From: Paractinoplanes aksuensis
Lineage (GTDB): Bacteria; Actinomycetota; Actinomycetes; Mycobacteriales; Micromonosporaceae
Direction: 5' to 3'
DNA: 35,607 nucleotides
Assembly: GCF_024137025.1 (NCBI RefSeq)
Contig: NZ_JAMYJR010000004.1
Location: 1 to 35,607 of the forward strand
Positions 1-6,848 of the stretch are shown one piece after another; within the stretch, counting starts at the first letter, position 1, and every line of letters starts with the position of its first letter. Below the pieces are notes generated by a model. It worked only from the letters and a program-made list of their open reading frames with translations, did no database searches and was not told where the DNA came from. Position numbers and translations under genes: made by a program.

Positions 1-87
1 GGTGGTGCGGGTGGTGCGGGTGGTGCGGGTGGTGCGGGTGGTGCGGGTGGTGCGGGTGGTGCGGGTGGTGCGGGTGGTGCGGGTGGG
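1..87. repeat. 9-bp tandem repeat at window edge
   Basis: The unit GGTGGTGCG is repeated perfectly nine times from the first base, then decays at GGTGGG. The unit is a multiple of three, so every reading frame through it gives a tripeptide repeat: Gly-Gly-Ala on the plus strand, and Ala-Pro-Pro, His-His-Pro or Arg-Thr-Thr on the minus strand. The array continues off the left edge, so its full length is unknown. Confidence 0.9.
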
Positions 88-110
88 CTTGGACTTGAGA
101 GTGGGCCCAT
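1..110 (-). CDS. possible N-terminus of a Pro-rich protein (partial)
   Basis: A minus-strand ATG at 110-108 opens a frame reading MGPLSSPSPP followed by Ala-Pro-Pro repeats encoded by the 9-bp array; it leaves the window without a stop. A weak GCAGG ribosome site sits just upstream. Proline/alanine-rich N-terminal linkers are common in actinobacterial membrane or secreted proteins, so this may be the start of a real gene to the left. It may equally be non-coding repeat DNA. Nothing beyond the composition can be recognised. Confidence 0.25.
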   Translation of the reverse strand, partial: MGPLSSPSPPAPPAPPAPPAPPAPPAPPAPPAPPAP

Positions 111-161
111 AGTCGCCTGCGGTGTTGCCGCGCCCGTGGCGTGCGGGGAAGGTGGATCATC

Positions 162-206
162 GGCAGCGGGCAGCGGGCAGCGGGCAGCGGGCAGCGGCCA
201 GCGGGC
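162..206. repeat. 7-bp tandem repeat (GGCAGCG-type)
   Basis: About five to six copies of a 7-bp unit (GGGCAGC, last copy with one change) lie just past the 3' end of the MBL-fold gene. Seven is not a multiple of three, so this is not conserved coding sequence. No gene is seen in 111-235. Confidence 0.8.
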
Positions 207-235
207 GCGGTGGTGTTTGGGCGCGGTGGGAAGGG

Positions 236-931
236 TCAGCCGGCGGGGGCGTCGCCGGTGCTGGCGGCGTACTCGCGGAAGCGGTCGACGGCGTGGCCCG
301 AGAGGGCCTTGCCGTGGCCGAAGACGGCGTGGTCGAAGGAGTAGGTGGCCAGCTTGGCCAGGCTGCGTCCCTGCTCGGCCGGGTCGACCGACACCTGGGT
401 CGGGCCCGAGGTCACTTTGCCGTCCTTCGTGCCCGAGGCCGTGTCGCCCGCGAACAGGATGCCGCCGGCGCGGTCGAGCAGATAGGACACGTGTCCGCGG
501 GTGTGGCCCGGCGTGTGGATCGCCGTGAAGCCGGGCAGTGGCTCCGACTCGGAGCCGGTGATCAGCTGGTCGAGCTTGGTCGGCTCGGCCGTGCCGATCA
601 GCCGGGCCGCGAACTTGGCCAGCCCTTTGGGCTCGGGCGGCCGGATCGCCCCGGTGATGCCCGGCGCGTCCGCAGCGTGCGCGAAGACCCGGGCCCCGGA
701 GCGGCGGCGGACGTCGGCGACGTTGCCGATGTGGTCGAAGTGCTGATGGGTCAGCAGCACGGCGGTCACGTCGCCGATCTGTTTGCGCAGGCCGCTCAGC
801 GCCCGGTCGATGCGTTTGGCATTGCGCGGCAGACCTGTGTCGACCAGGACCACCCCGTCGTCGGTGACGACGAGGTGCATGTTGACAAAACCCAGGCTCA
901 GCTCGAAAACGCCGTCGATGACCTCACGCAC
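236..931 (-). CDS. MBL-fold metallo-hydrolase
   Basis: A metallo-beta-lactamase-fold hydrolase of about 231 residues, probably cytoplasmic since no signal peptide is visible. The zinc-binding motif THQHFDHIGN (HxHxDH) is present, followed by a metal-ligand histidine in TPGHTRGH, the bridging aspartate in FAGDT and the final histidine in VFGHGKAL. The order and spacing match the glyoxalase-II/lactonase-like branch; the substrate cannot be read. The GTG at 931 gives the natural start (VREVIDGVFEL). A TTG at 958 would add nine residues but has no ribosome site. The gene stands alone on the minus strand, and its upstream region is occupied by a 31-bp tandem repeat, so its promoter must lie inside or close to that array. 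Confidence 0.88.
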   Translation of the reverse strand: MREVIDGVFELSLGFVNMHLVVTDDGVVLVDTGLPRNAKRIDRALSGLRKQIGDVTAVLLTHQHFDHIGNVADVRRRSGARVFAHAADAPGITGAIRPPEPKGLAKFAARLIGTAEPTKLDQLITGSESEPLPGFTAIHTPGHTRGHVSYLLDRAGGILFAGDTASGTKDGKVTSGPTQVSVDPAEQGRSLAKLATYSFDHAVFGHGKALSGHAVDRFREYAASTGDAPAG

Positions 932-989
932 CCGCTCATCTTGCCAGGCCGGGGCCAAAGGCCGGGATTGCGCGTCGCATCGACGTGAT

Positions 990-1215
990 CGGCCGCGCGG
1001 GGCCTTGGGCTGGGACCGTCAGGCCGTGCGGGGCCGTGGGCTGGGACCGTCAGGCCGCGCGGGGCCATGGGCTGGGACCGTCAGGCCGTGCGGGGCCATG
1101 GGCTGGGACCGTCAGGCCGCGCGGGGCCATGGGCTGGGACCGTCAGGCCGCGCGGGGCCATGGGCTGGGACCGTCAGGCCGCGCGGGGCCACGCGTCGGG
1201 GCCGTCAGGACCGCG
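990..1215. repeat. 31-bp tandem repeat array (minisatellite)
   Basis: The string TGGGACCGTCAGGCC recurs at 1011, 1042, 1073, 1104, 1135 and 1166, exactly 31 bp apart, with a degraded copy near 1196. Copies differ only at a few positions (GCGCGG versus GTGCGG; CCATGG versus CCTTGG or CCGTGG). The 31-bp period breaks all reading frames, so the several open frames across it are not genes. It fills the space between the start of the MBL-fold gene and the end of the next minus-strand gene. There are no spacers, so it is not CRISPR. Confidence 0.93.
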
Positions 1216-1252
1216 CGTCGCATCCAGGTGGTCGGCCGGGCGCGGCCAGGGG

Positions 1253-1636
1253 TCAGCCGGTAAGGCGCAGCACGGGCCGGGTGTCGGAAAGCGGCAACTC
1301 GGCCGCCCCGGCCCCCGCGATGGGCAGCGGGCGCCGGGGGAGCGATCGACCGGCGCTGCCGCCCGGCCCGGGGTGGATGAACAGCCCGTACGCCGGATCG
1401 GGCACCGCGTCGAGCGCGGCCGAGACCAACGGCAGGGCGCGGTAGGCGCTCCACGACTCGTCGGTGCTGAAGGCTATTTCGAACAGCACACCCCAGGTGT
1501 GGGTGTGCCATTCCCATCGGTAGGCGCCGTGCGTGACGGCCGCCTCGACCAGGGCGTTGCCCAGGGAGTCGCGCCAGGCGCGCGCGGTGCCGCGAGGACC
1601 GTCGAGGACCTCGATCGACCACCACCGCAGGTTCAT
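1253..1636 (-). CDS. conserved hypothetical protein, about 127 aa
   Basis: A small soluble protein that starts MNLRWWSIEVLDG and ends in a Leu/Pro-rich tail. The start is the ATG at 1636, with GAGG just upstream; an in-frame extension to 1675 has no support. The sequence is Trp-rich (RWWSIEVLDG, YRWEWHTHTWG), has balanced composition and strong third-position GC, and looks like a single alpha/beta domain. It resembles small hypothetical proteins I recall from other actinomycetes, but no named domain can be assigned. It has no membrane segment or signal peptide. It shares the strand of the MBL-fold gene but is separated from it by the minisatellite, so co-transcription is doubtful. Confidence 0.72.
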   Translation of the reverse strand: MNLRWWSIEVLDGPRGTARAWRDSLGNALVEAAVTHGAYRWEWHTHTWGVLFEIAFSTDESWSAYRALPLVSAALDAVPDPAYGLFIHPGPGGSAGRSLPRRPLPIAGAGAAELPLSDTRPVLRLTG

Positions 1637-1781
1637 GCCTCGACTGTAGGTCGGCCGCGCGAGCCCGAGGACCACAGTGGAAAACCTGGCACATCCGACC
1701 GGAATTGATCAGACATTATTGCGCGGTAATGAACCACAAATGGGGGAGTCCTTTTTCCGCGGGCGCTGGCCGAAAGGATGG

Positions 1782-1810
1782 TTGCCGGGTGCGCGGGGCG
1801 TTCCTAGGTT
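1782..1810 (+). promoter_or_regulatory. sigma-70-type promoter of the beta-propeller gene
   Basis: TTGCCG (1782-1787) and TAGGTT (1805-1810) are separated by 17 bp, matching the housekeeping-sigma layout. The predicted start near 1817 leaves a leader of about 37 nt before the ATG at 1854. The region is more AT-rich than its surroundings. Confidence 0.5.
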
Positions 1811-1853
1811 GAGTTTACGAACAACGCATAAATCAATCTGTCGGGGGGACAGG

Positions 1854-2957
1854 ATGAAATTCACGCATGCGTTGAAAATGGTCGCGGCCGTGGGGACGGG
1901 CGCCGTCGTCGTGCTGGCCGGGCTGCCCGCCCAGGCTGGGGGTGGTCACGGCGGCGCCAAGCCTGCCATCAGGACCGTCACCACCAAACTGAGCGGGCCG
2001 TTCGGCCTCGACGTGGTGTCGCCGCACGTGGCCCTGGTCGCCGAGTCGGAAAGTGGGGAGATCACTGCCGTCGATCTGAGGTCCGGCCGTCGCACGACAT
2101 TGATCTCGAAGATGCCGGGGGTGTCGGGGGTCGCCGCCGCCAATGGAAAGATCTTCGCATTGATCGGCGGGCCGAATGAGGAGGGGGCGGCGCCGCCGTC
2201 GAAATACCCGCCGGCCTCGGTGCTGGTGGCCGACCGGAAAGGCCATCACGTCCGCGTTCTGGCCGATCTTCTGAAATACGAGTTGAAGCACAATCCGGAT
2301 CGCCAGAAGCAGTTCGACAAGGCGGGAAAGCCCTATGACGCGTTGTCGAACCCGTTCAGCATGGTCGCGACCCGCTGGGGTCTGCTGGTGGCTGACGGCG
2401 GGGCCAACGACGTCCTGCGGGTCAACCCGAGGACCGGCAAGGTGTCGACGTTCTTCGTGCCGCCGAACCCGCGGACCAAGGAGTGCCTGAAGAAGGGCGC
2501 GCAGGCCAACCCGGGGACCGTGGGCTGTGACTCGGTGCCGACCGGTATCGCCGTCCGGGGCCCGCACGTCTACGTCTCGACGCTCGGCGCCGAGCAGCCG
2601 GGCGCGGCAGCGATCTACAAGTTGGACGGCCGCAGCGGCAAGGTGCTGCGCAAGTGGTCCGGCTTCACGTCGCTGACCGGGATCGCGGTCAGCCCGCACG
2701 GCACGCTCTTCGCCTCCGAGGTGCTGTTCGGCGCCCCGGCCGGTGAGGGCCCGCCGCCGCCCGGGTTCAACCCGGCCAAGGTGGGCCGTCTGACCAGCAT
2801 CGACCACGGCCGGATCAAGCACGCCGCGGTCACCATGCCGACCGGCATCGAGTTCGCCGGCGGCAAGCTCTACTCCACCTCGTGGAGCATCGCCGGGTTC
2901 TTCGGCCTGAAGGACGCCGGCCGTCTGGTCCAAGTCAATCCGTCCGCCTTCAAGTAG
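1854..2957 (+). CDS. secreted ScyD/ScyE-family beta-propeller protein
   Basis: A 367-residue exported protein. The ATG at 1854 is chosen because it begins a clear signal peptide (basic MKFTHALK, hydrophobic core to about residue 25, AQA cleavage motif) and follows a GGGGGGACAGG ribosome site. The mature part shows blade-like repeats, for example GPFGLDVV...VALVAESESGEITAVDL, GLLVADGGANDVLRVNP, PTGIAVRGPHVYVSTLG and LTGIAVSPHGTLFASE, typical of the ScyD/ScyE or SMP-30/NHL-like six-bladed propellers. The name derives from a cyanobacterial cluster and does not show the biochemical role here. The gene is monocistronic, flanked by its own promoter and a strong hairpin terminator. Two cysteines (KECLKK and GCDS) may form a disulfide. 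Confidence 0.85.
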   Translation: MKFTHALKMVAAVGTGAVVVLAGLPAQAGGGHGGAKPAIRTVTTKLSGPFGLDVVSPHVALVAESESGEITAVDLRSGRRTTLISKMPGVSGVAAANGKIFALIGGPNEEGAAPPSKYPPASVLVADRKGHHVRVLADLLKYELKHNPDRQKQFDKAGKPYDALSNPFSMVATRWGLLVADGGANDVLRVNPRTGKVSTFFVPPNPRTKECLKKGAQANPGTVGCDSVPTGIAVRGPHVYVSTLGAEQPGAAAIYKLDGRSGKVLRKWSGFTSLTGIAVSPHGTLFASEVLFGAPAGEGPPPPGFNPAKVGRLTSIDHGRIKHAAVTMPTGIEFAGGKLYSTSWSIAGFFGLKDAGRLVQVNPSAFK

Positions 2958-2963
2958 AGAAAA

Positions 2964-2997
2964 CGCCGGGGTGACGACCACGTCACCCCGGCGGTTT
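2964..2997 (+). terminator. intrinsic terminator after the beta-propeller gene
   Basis: A perfect 13-bp inverted repeat CGCCGGGGTGACG / CGTCACCCCGGCG (2964-2976 and 2981-2993) with a 4-nt loop, followed by GTTTCTGT. It starts seven bases after the stop codon. Confidence 0.88.
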
Positions 2998-3060
2998 CTG
3001 TCAGGGAGCCCGGTTAGCATCGGCGCCGTCAAGGTCGATCTCGAACCAGGAGGCCCGAAC

Positions 3061-3387
3061 GTGCAGCCGTACCGCATCTTCCGCATCACCGCCGTGGCGG
3101 AGGCGTTCTCGTGGGCGGGCCTGCTCGTCGGCATGTATCTCAAGCGGGTGGCCGAGGTCACCGACCTGGGCGTCTGGTTCTTCGGCCGGCTGCACGGCCT
3201 GCTGTTCGTCCTCTACATCCTGGCCGCGCTGTGGGTGGCCCGCACCGAGCGCTGGTCCATCTGGCGCACGCTGATCGGGCTGGCCGCGTCGATTCCCCCG
3301 TTCACGTCGCTGATCTTCGAGCGCTGGGTCGCGAAGCGGCGGACGACCCCCGATGCCGCCATTTCGGAAATGTCCATTCCGAGCTGA
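3061..3387 (+). CDS. DUF3817 family integral membrane protein
   Basis: A 108-residue membrane protein. The GTG at 3061 is preceded by AGGAGG (positions about 3049-3054), which fixes the start; the open frame extends further up through the terminator and is not translated there. Hydrophobic segments cover about residues 9-28 (VAEAFSWAGLLVGMYLK), 38-62 (GVWFFGRLHGLLFVLYILAAL) and 71-90. The FxxxAxxEAxSW pattern near the N-terminus and the GRLHGLLFVLY core match DUF3817. The function of this family is unknown. The gene is monocistronic between the upstream terminator and an untranslated region. Confidence 0.83.
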   Translation: MQPYRIFRITAVAEAFSWAGLLVGMYLKRVAEVTDLGVWFFGRLHGLLFVLYILAALWVARTERWSIWRTLIGLAASIPPFTSLIFERWVAKRRTTPDAAISEMSIPS

Positions 3388-3748
3388 ACGGTAATGGCCG
3401 ACGGGCTGAACGGTAATGGCCGGATCGGCCGTTCGGGTGATCCCGGCCCGATGGTTTCAGGGACGCTTTAAACGTCTTGTCGCACCCCCGCTCCACCGGC
3501 GATTGTCATCCCGCCGGGTCGGCCACGAGCTGAACCGACGAGGTTGGGTCGCAAGACGGATATGCCGTTATCGGGGGTGCATATCCGAGACTTTCCTGTT
3601 TCGTCGGTGCCGCTCGTGGCGACACCCGTCCATCCGTACGGCCGGCCTGGCCCTACGGATCTTTGTCGTGGACTGGTTTCTGACCGGTCGCGCCCTCCGG
3701 ATAGACTTTCGGCCGTGATTGCTTGCTGAATAGCAACTGGGGGCCGAC
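3388..3748. other. intergenic region with a direct repeat and two dyads
   Basis: No gene is seen. An 18-bp direct repeat GCTGAACGGTAATGGCCG lies at 3383-3400 (reaching into the DUF3817 stop) and again at 3405-3422. CGGATATGC (3557-3565) and GCATATCCG (3579-3587) form a perfect 9-bp inverted repeat with a 13-nt loop. TTGCT-GAAT-AGCAA at 3723-3736 lies 12 bp before the start of the ArsR-type regulator and is a plausible self-operator. Confidence 0.6.
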
Positions 3749-4714
3749 GTGTTGCGTATCCACTTCACGCCGGAGGATGTCGGGCGCGTGCGGATCGCGG
3801 CCGAGCCCGATCCGCTGTGGGAGACGATCTTCAGTGTGTGGCGCCTGCGCCGCCCCGCTCCCGAGCTGGTCTACGGCCGCTGGCGTGAGCACGCGCTCCG
3901 GGCCAGCCGCCGCGACGACCTCGAACTGCTGCTCCCGCTGGTCCGCGGGGCGTATTACCCCGACTTCCTGACCCCGGCCGAGGGCTCGCTGGGCCTGCCG
4001 GCCGCGCTCGAGGTGATCAGGTCGACCCCGGCCACCCGGCTGCGGGAAGAGCTGGAGGAACTCGTACGCCATGCCGGGCCCAAGCCGTCGTGGATGAACC
4101 TGCTGGCCGCGGGCGACACCGAGATCCTCGAGCGCCTGACCGGGGCCCTGCAATCACAGTACGAGAGTGCGATCGCCCCGTTCTGGGCCGAGGGCCGGGC
4201 CCACATCGAGGCCGAACGCTCGCGCCGGGCCCGCGTGCTGCTCGACCAGGGGGCCGAGGGGCTGCTCGACAGCTTCCGCCCGATGATGCGCTGGGAGCCG
4301 CCGGTGCTCGAGGTCGACACCCCGTTCGACCAGACGCTGCACCTCGACGGCCGCGGCCTGGTGCTGCTGCCGTCGTTCCTGTCGTACGGCACGCCCGACG
4401 CGCTGCGCGACACCACGCTGCCCCCGGTTCTGGTCTATCCGATCGAGCACGACCTCACGCTCAACCCGGGCCTGCGCCCGGCCGACGGCGCCTCGCTGGC
4501 CGCCCTGATCGGCAAGACCCGCACGTCGCTGCTGGAATCGCTGGGCGACGGCCGCACCACCTCGGAACTGGCCCGCCGGGTCGGGGTCAGCGCGGCGTCG
4601 GTCAGCCAGCACACCGCCGTGCTGCGCGAGGCCCGCCTGATCCAGACGAACCGGGCCGGCAAGGCCGTCGTACACACCCTGACTCCGCTCGGTGAAGCGC
4701 TTCTGGGTGATTAG
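3749..4714 (+). CDS. ArsR-type winged-helix regulator with N-terminal sensor region
   Basis: A 321-residue regulator whose DNA-binding domain is C-terminal: about residues 255-320 carry a winged helix (KTRTSLLESLGDGRTTSELARRVGV, then SAASVSQHTAVLREARLIQ and a wing ending AVVHTLTPLGEALL), typical of ArsR/SmtB proteins. The first 240 residues (LRIHFTPEDVGRVRIAAEPDPLWET) match the long N-terminal region of actinobacterial ArsR proteins often annotated DUF5937. No metal-binding Cys pair is visible, so it is unlikely to be a metal sensor. The start is GTG 3749, after TGGGGG. It ends 45 bp before the SLC13 permease on the same strand, so it may control that gene and itself through the dyads at 3723-3736 or 4722-4747. 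Confidence 0.83.
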   Translation: MLRIHFTPEDVGRVRIAAEPDPLWETIFSVWRLRRPAPELVYGRWREHALRASRRDDLELLLPLVRGAYYPDFLTPAEGSLGLPAALEVIRSTPATRLREELEELVRHAGPKPSWMNLLAAGDTEILERLTGALQSQYESAIAPFWAEGRAHIEAERSRRARVLLDQGAEGLLDSFRPMMRWEPPVLEVDTPFDQTLHLDGRGLVLLPSFLSYGTPDALRDTTLPPVLVYPIEHDLTLNPGLRPADGASLAALIGKTRTSLLESLGDGRTTSELARRVGVSAASVSQHTAVLREARLIQTNRAGKAVVHTLTPLGEALLGD

Positions 4715-4721
4715 GCCCTAA

Positions 4722-4747
4722 GATCGAGTGATGTAAATCACTCGATC
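4722..4747. promoter_or_regulatory. perfect palindrome, CRP/GlxR-like operator
   Basis: GATCGAGTGAT (4722-4732), GTAA, ATCACTCGATC (4737-4747): two perfect 11-bp arms. The core AGTGATGTAAATCACT fits the CRP/GlxR consensus TGTGANNTANNTCACA at all defined positions except the outermost pair. It fills the space between the regulator stop codon and the AAGGGGG ribosome site of the SLC13 gene. A hairpin role is possible, but there is no T-run for a terminator. Confidence 0.6.
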
Positions 4748-4759
4748 AAGGGGGCTGCC

Positions 4760-6349
4760 ATGGACGGCACCAAGACCGATGTGGAGAACCGCCTGCTCGG
4801 CGGGGCGACCTACCGCAGTTTGGGCGAACAACAACTGTCCCCGGCCGAGGAGCGATTCGAGAAGGGGCGGCGGACGGTCGGCCTCTTCCTCGCCCCGGCC
4901 ATCACCCTGATCTTCCTCGCGCTGCCGCTGAGCATCCCGCCCAGCCAGCAGGTGCTCGGCGGTCTGCTGCTGGGCGTGATCGTCCTCTGGATCACCGAGG
5001 CCGTGCCGATCCCGATCGGTGGGCTGATCGGCGTGGCCCTGATCGTCGTGTTCGGCGTGGCCGAGGCGGCCGACGTGCTGGCGCCGTTCGGCTCGTCCAC
5101 CGTGTTCACCTTCATCGGGGCCTTCATCCTGGCCCAGGCGATGCTCAAGCACGGCCTGGCCCGGCGGTTCGCGTTCCGGATGCTGTCGCTGCCCGGTGTC
5201 GGCCGCTCCACGACTCGGGTGATCATCGCGTTCGGGGTGGTGACCTGCCTGCTCTCGGCCTTCGTGTCGAACACCGCCACGGTTGCGATGTTGCTGCCCA
5301 CGGCGCTGGGCATCCTGTCGGTCATCGCCAAGCTGCTGCAGGACCGGGGGCTGGTCGAGCCCGGCTTCGACCCGACCCGGCTGCGGGTGGGGGCGGCGCT
5401 GATGCTGATGCTGGCCTACGGGGCCAGCGTCGGCGGCCTGCTCACGCCGGTCGGTTCACCGCCCAACCTGATCGGCCGCGGGCTGATCGAGGAGGCCACC
5501 GGCGAGCGCATCTCGTTCGCGCAGTGGATGGCGATGGCCGCACCGATCTGCCTGGTCATGTTCGCGATCCTGGCCGTCGTGCTGTTGCTGCTGAACAAGC
5601 CCGAGATCCGCCGGATCGAGGGGGTCGCGGAGTACGTCGCGACCGAGCGGGCCAAGCTCGGCAAGTTCTCGGTGGCCGAACGCAACACGCTGATCGCCTT
5701 CGTGGTCACGGTGAGTCTGTGGATCTTCCCGGGCGTGATCGCGGTGGTAGCCGGCACGGAGTCGGCGATCTACGACACCGTGTCGGCCCGCCTGAACGAG
5801 GGCGTGGTGGCCGTACTGGGAGCCTCTCTGCTCTTTCTGTTGCCGGTCTCTTGGCGGGACCGGGAGTACACGTTGAACTGGAGCGACGCCGCCCGCATCG
5901 ACTGGGGGACGATCGTCCTGTTCGGCACGGGCATCATCTTCGGCTCGCTGCTGGCCGACACCGGGCTGGCCGAGACCATCGGCAACTCCAGTGCCGACGC
6001 GCTCGGACTGAGCAGCATGTTCGCCATCACCGCGTTCGCCGTGATCCTGGCCATCGTGGTCAGCGAGACGACCAGCAACACGGCGTCGGCCGCCGTGGTC
6101 GTGCCGATCATCATCCCGATCGCCGTCGCGGCCGGGGTGAATCCGCTGGTGCCGGCGCTGGCGGCCACGTTCGCGGCCTCGTTCGGCTTCATGCTGCCCG
6201 TCTCGACCCCGCAGAACGCGGTGGTCTACGGCTCCGGCGTCGTGCCGATCACCACGATGATCCGCTCCGGCATCTCGTTCGACGTGCTCGGCGCGATCAT
6301 CATCCTGCTCCTGCTGCCGCTGATGGTGGCGGTGGTGGGCCTGGGCTGA
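4760..6349 (+). CDS. SLC13/DASS-family anion permease
   Basis: A 529-residue inner-membrane transporter of the divalent-anion:sodium symporter family (di- and tricarboxylates, sometimes sulfate). After a hydrophilic N-terminus of about 38 residues there are about 12 hydrophobic segments. The two family SNT motifs are present: LLSAFVSNTATVAMLLP in the first half and VVSETTSNTASAAVVVP in the second, each followed by a helical hairpin (GASVGGLLTPVGSPPN and GFMLPVSTPQNAVVYG). These form the substrate and sodium sites in known members. The length is usual for the family. The ATG is preceded by AAGGGGG, and the CRP/GlxR-like palindrome just upstream suggests carbon-source control. The substrate is inferred from the family only. 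Confidence 0.9.
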   Translation: MDGTKTDVENRLLGGATYRSLGEQQLSPAEERFEKGRRTVGLFLAPAITLIFLALPLSIPPSQQVLGGLLLGVIVLWITEAVPIPIGGLIGVALIVVFGVAEAADVLAPFGSSTVFTFIGAFILAQAMLKHGLARRFAFRMLSLPGVGRSTTRVIIAFGVVTCLLSAFVSNTATVAMLLPTALGILSVIAKLLQDRGLVEPGFDPTRLRVGAALMLMLAYGASVGGLLTPVGSPPNLIGRGLIEEATGERISFAQWMAMAAPICLVMFAILAVVLLLLNKPEIRRIEGVAEYVATERAKLGKFSVAERNTLIAFVVTVSLWIFPGVIAVVAGTESAIYDTVSARLNEGVVAVLGASLLFLLPVSWRDREYTLNWSDAARIDWGTIVLFGTGIIFGSLLADTGLAETIGNSSADALGLSSMFAITAFAVILAIVVSETTSNTASAAVVVPIIIPIAVAAGVNPLVPALAATFAASFGFMLPVSTPQNAVVYGSGVVPITTMIRSGISFDVLGAIIILLLLPLMVAVVGLG

Positions 6350-6427
6350 AAGTTCACCGATGAGCCGGATCGCACATCCGACACGGCCGGGCCCGCACAT
6401 CGTCCCTCCACCCACGAAAATCACGGC

Positions 6428-6848
6428 ATGGAGGACGAACGCGTGCTCGTGGTGGGCGCCGGCATCTCGGGGCTGGCGCTCGCCCGGGCCTTGAGGGACA
6501 GAGACATCCCGTACGCCCTGGTCGAGCGCCGGGCGACGGCCGAGGACGCCGGGCTGGCGATCAACCTGCCCGGCAACGCGGTGCGGGCGCTCGCCGCGCT
6601 CGGCCTGAGCGACGGGCTCGACGCTGGCTGACACGCTGGCCGAGGGCGACCGCGACACGGCCGGGGCCCGCTACGAGAAACTGCGCCGCCCCCGGGTCGC
6701 CCACGTGCGCGCGGTCACCGACCGGTTCAGCAAGATCGCCGGCCTGCCGATCGGGCTGCGGAACGCCCTGATGCCGGTGATGGGCCCGATCTCGTACAGG
6801 AAGGCCTACGGTCCGCTCCGGGTTACGCCGGGCCGAGCTTCTGGCTGA
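6428..6848 (+). pseudogene. FAD-dependent monooxygenase, internal deletion
   Basis: The 5' part encodes MEDERVLVVGAGISGLALAR and on through ERRATAEDAGLAINLPGNAVRAL, the Rossmann GxGxxG and early region of a PHBH-type FAD monooxygenase. It stops at 6629-6631. Directly afterwards, shifted by one base, the frame from about 6621 to 6848 reads LADTLAEGDRDTAGARYEKL and RPRVAHVRAVTDRFSKIAGL, which is the C-terminal end of the same family (the Asp-rich segment before the last helices). The central 200 to 250 residues, including the second FAD-binding motif, are missing. One internal deletion with frameshift explains this. The tail overlaps the 3' end of the convergent AfsR gene by about 26 bp. The product cannot be functional. 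Confidence 0.8.

Noticed and set aside
990..1215. CRISPR-like array
   Set aside because: The repeats are directly contiguous with no unique spacers and no cas genes are present.
985..1708. Plus-strand open frames with repeated Gly-Trp-Asp-Arg or Gly-Pro-Ser-Gly peptides
   Set aside because: They are translations of the 31-bp array, whose period is not a multiple of three, and run antisense to the small conserved gene.
4722..4747. Intrinsic terminator of the ArsR-type gene
   Set aside because: The stem is AT-containing, has no T-run and is followed at once by the ribosome site of the next gene; an operator fits better.
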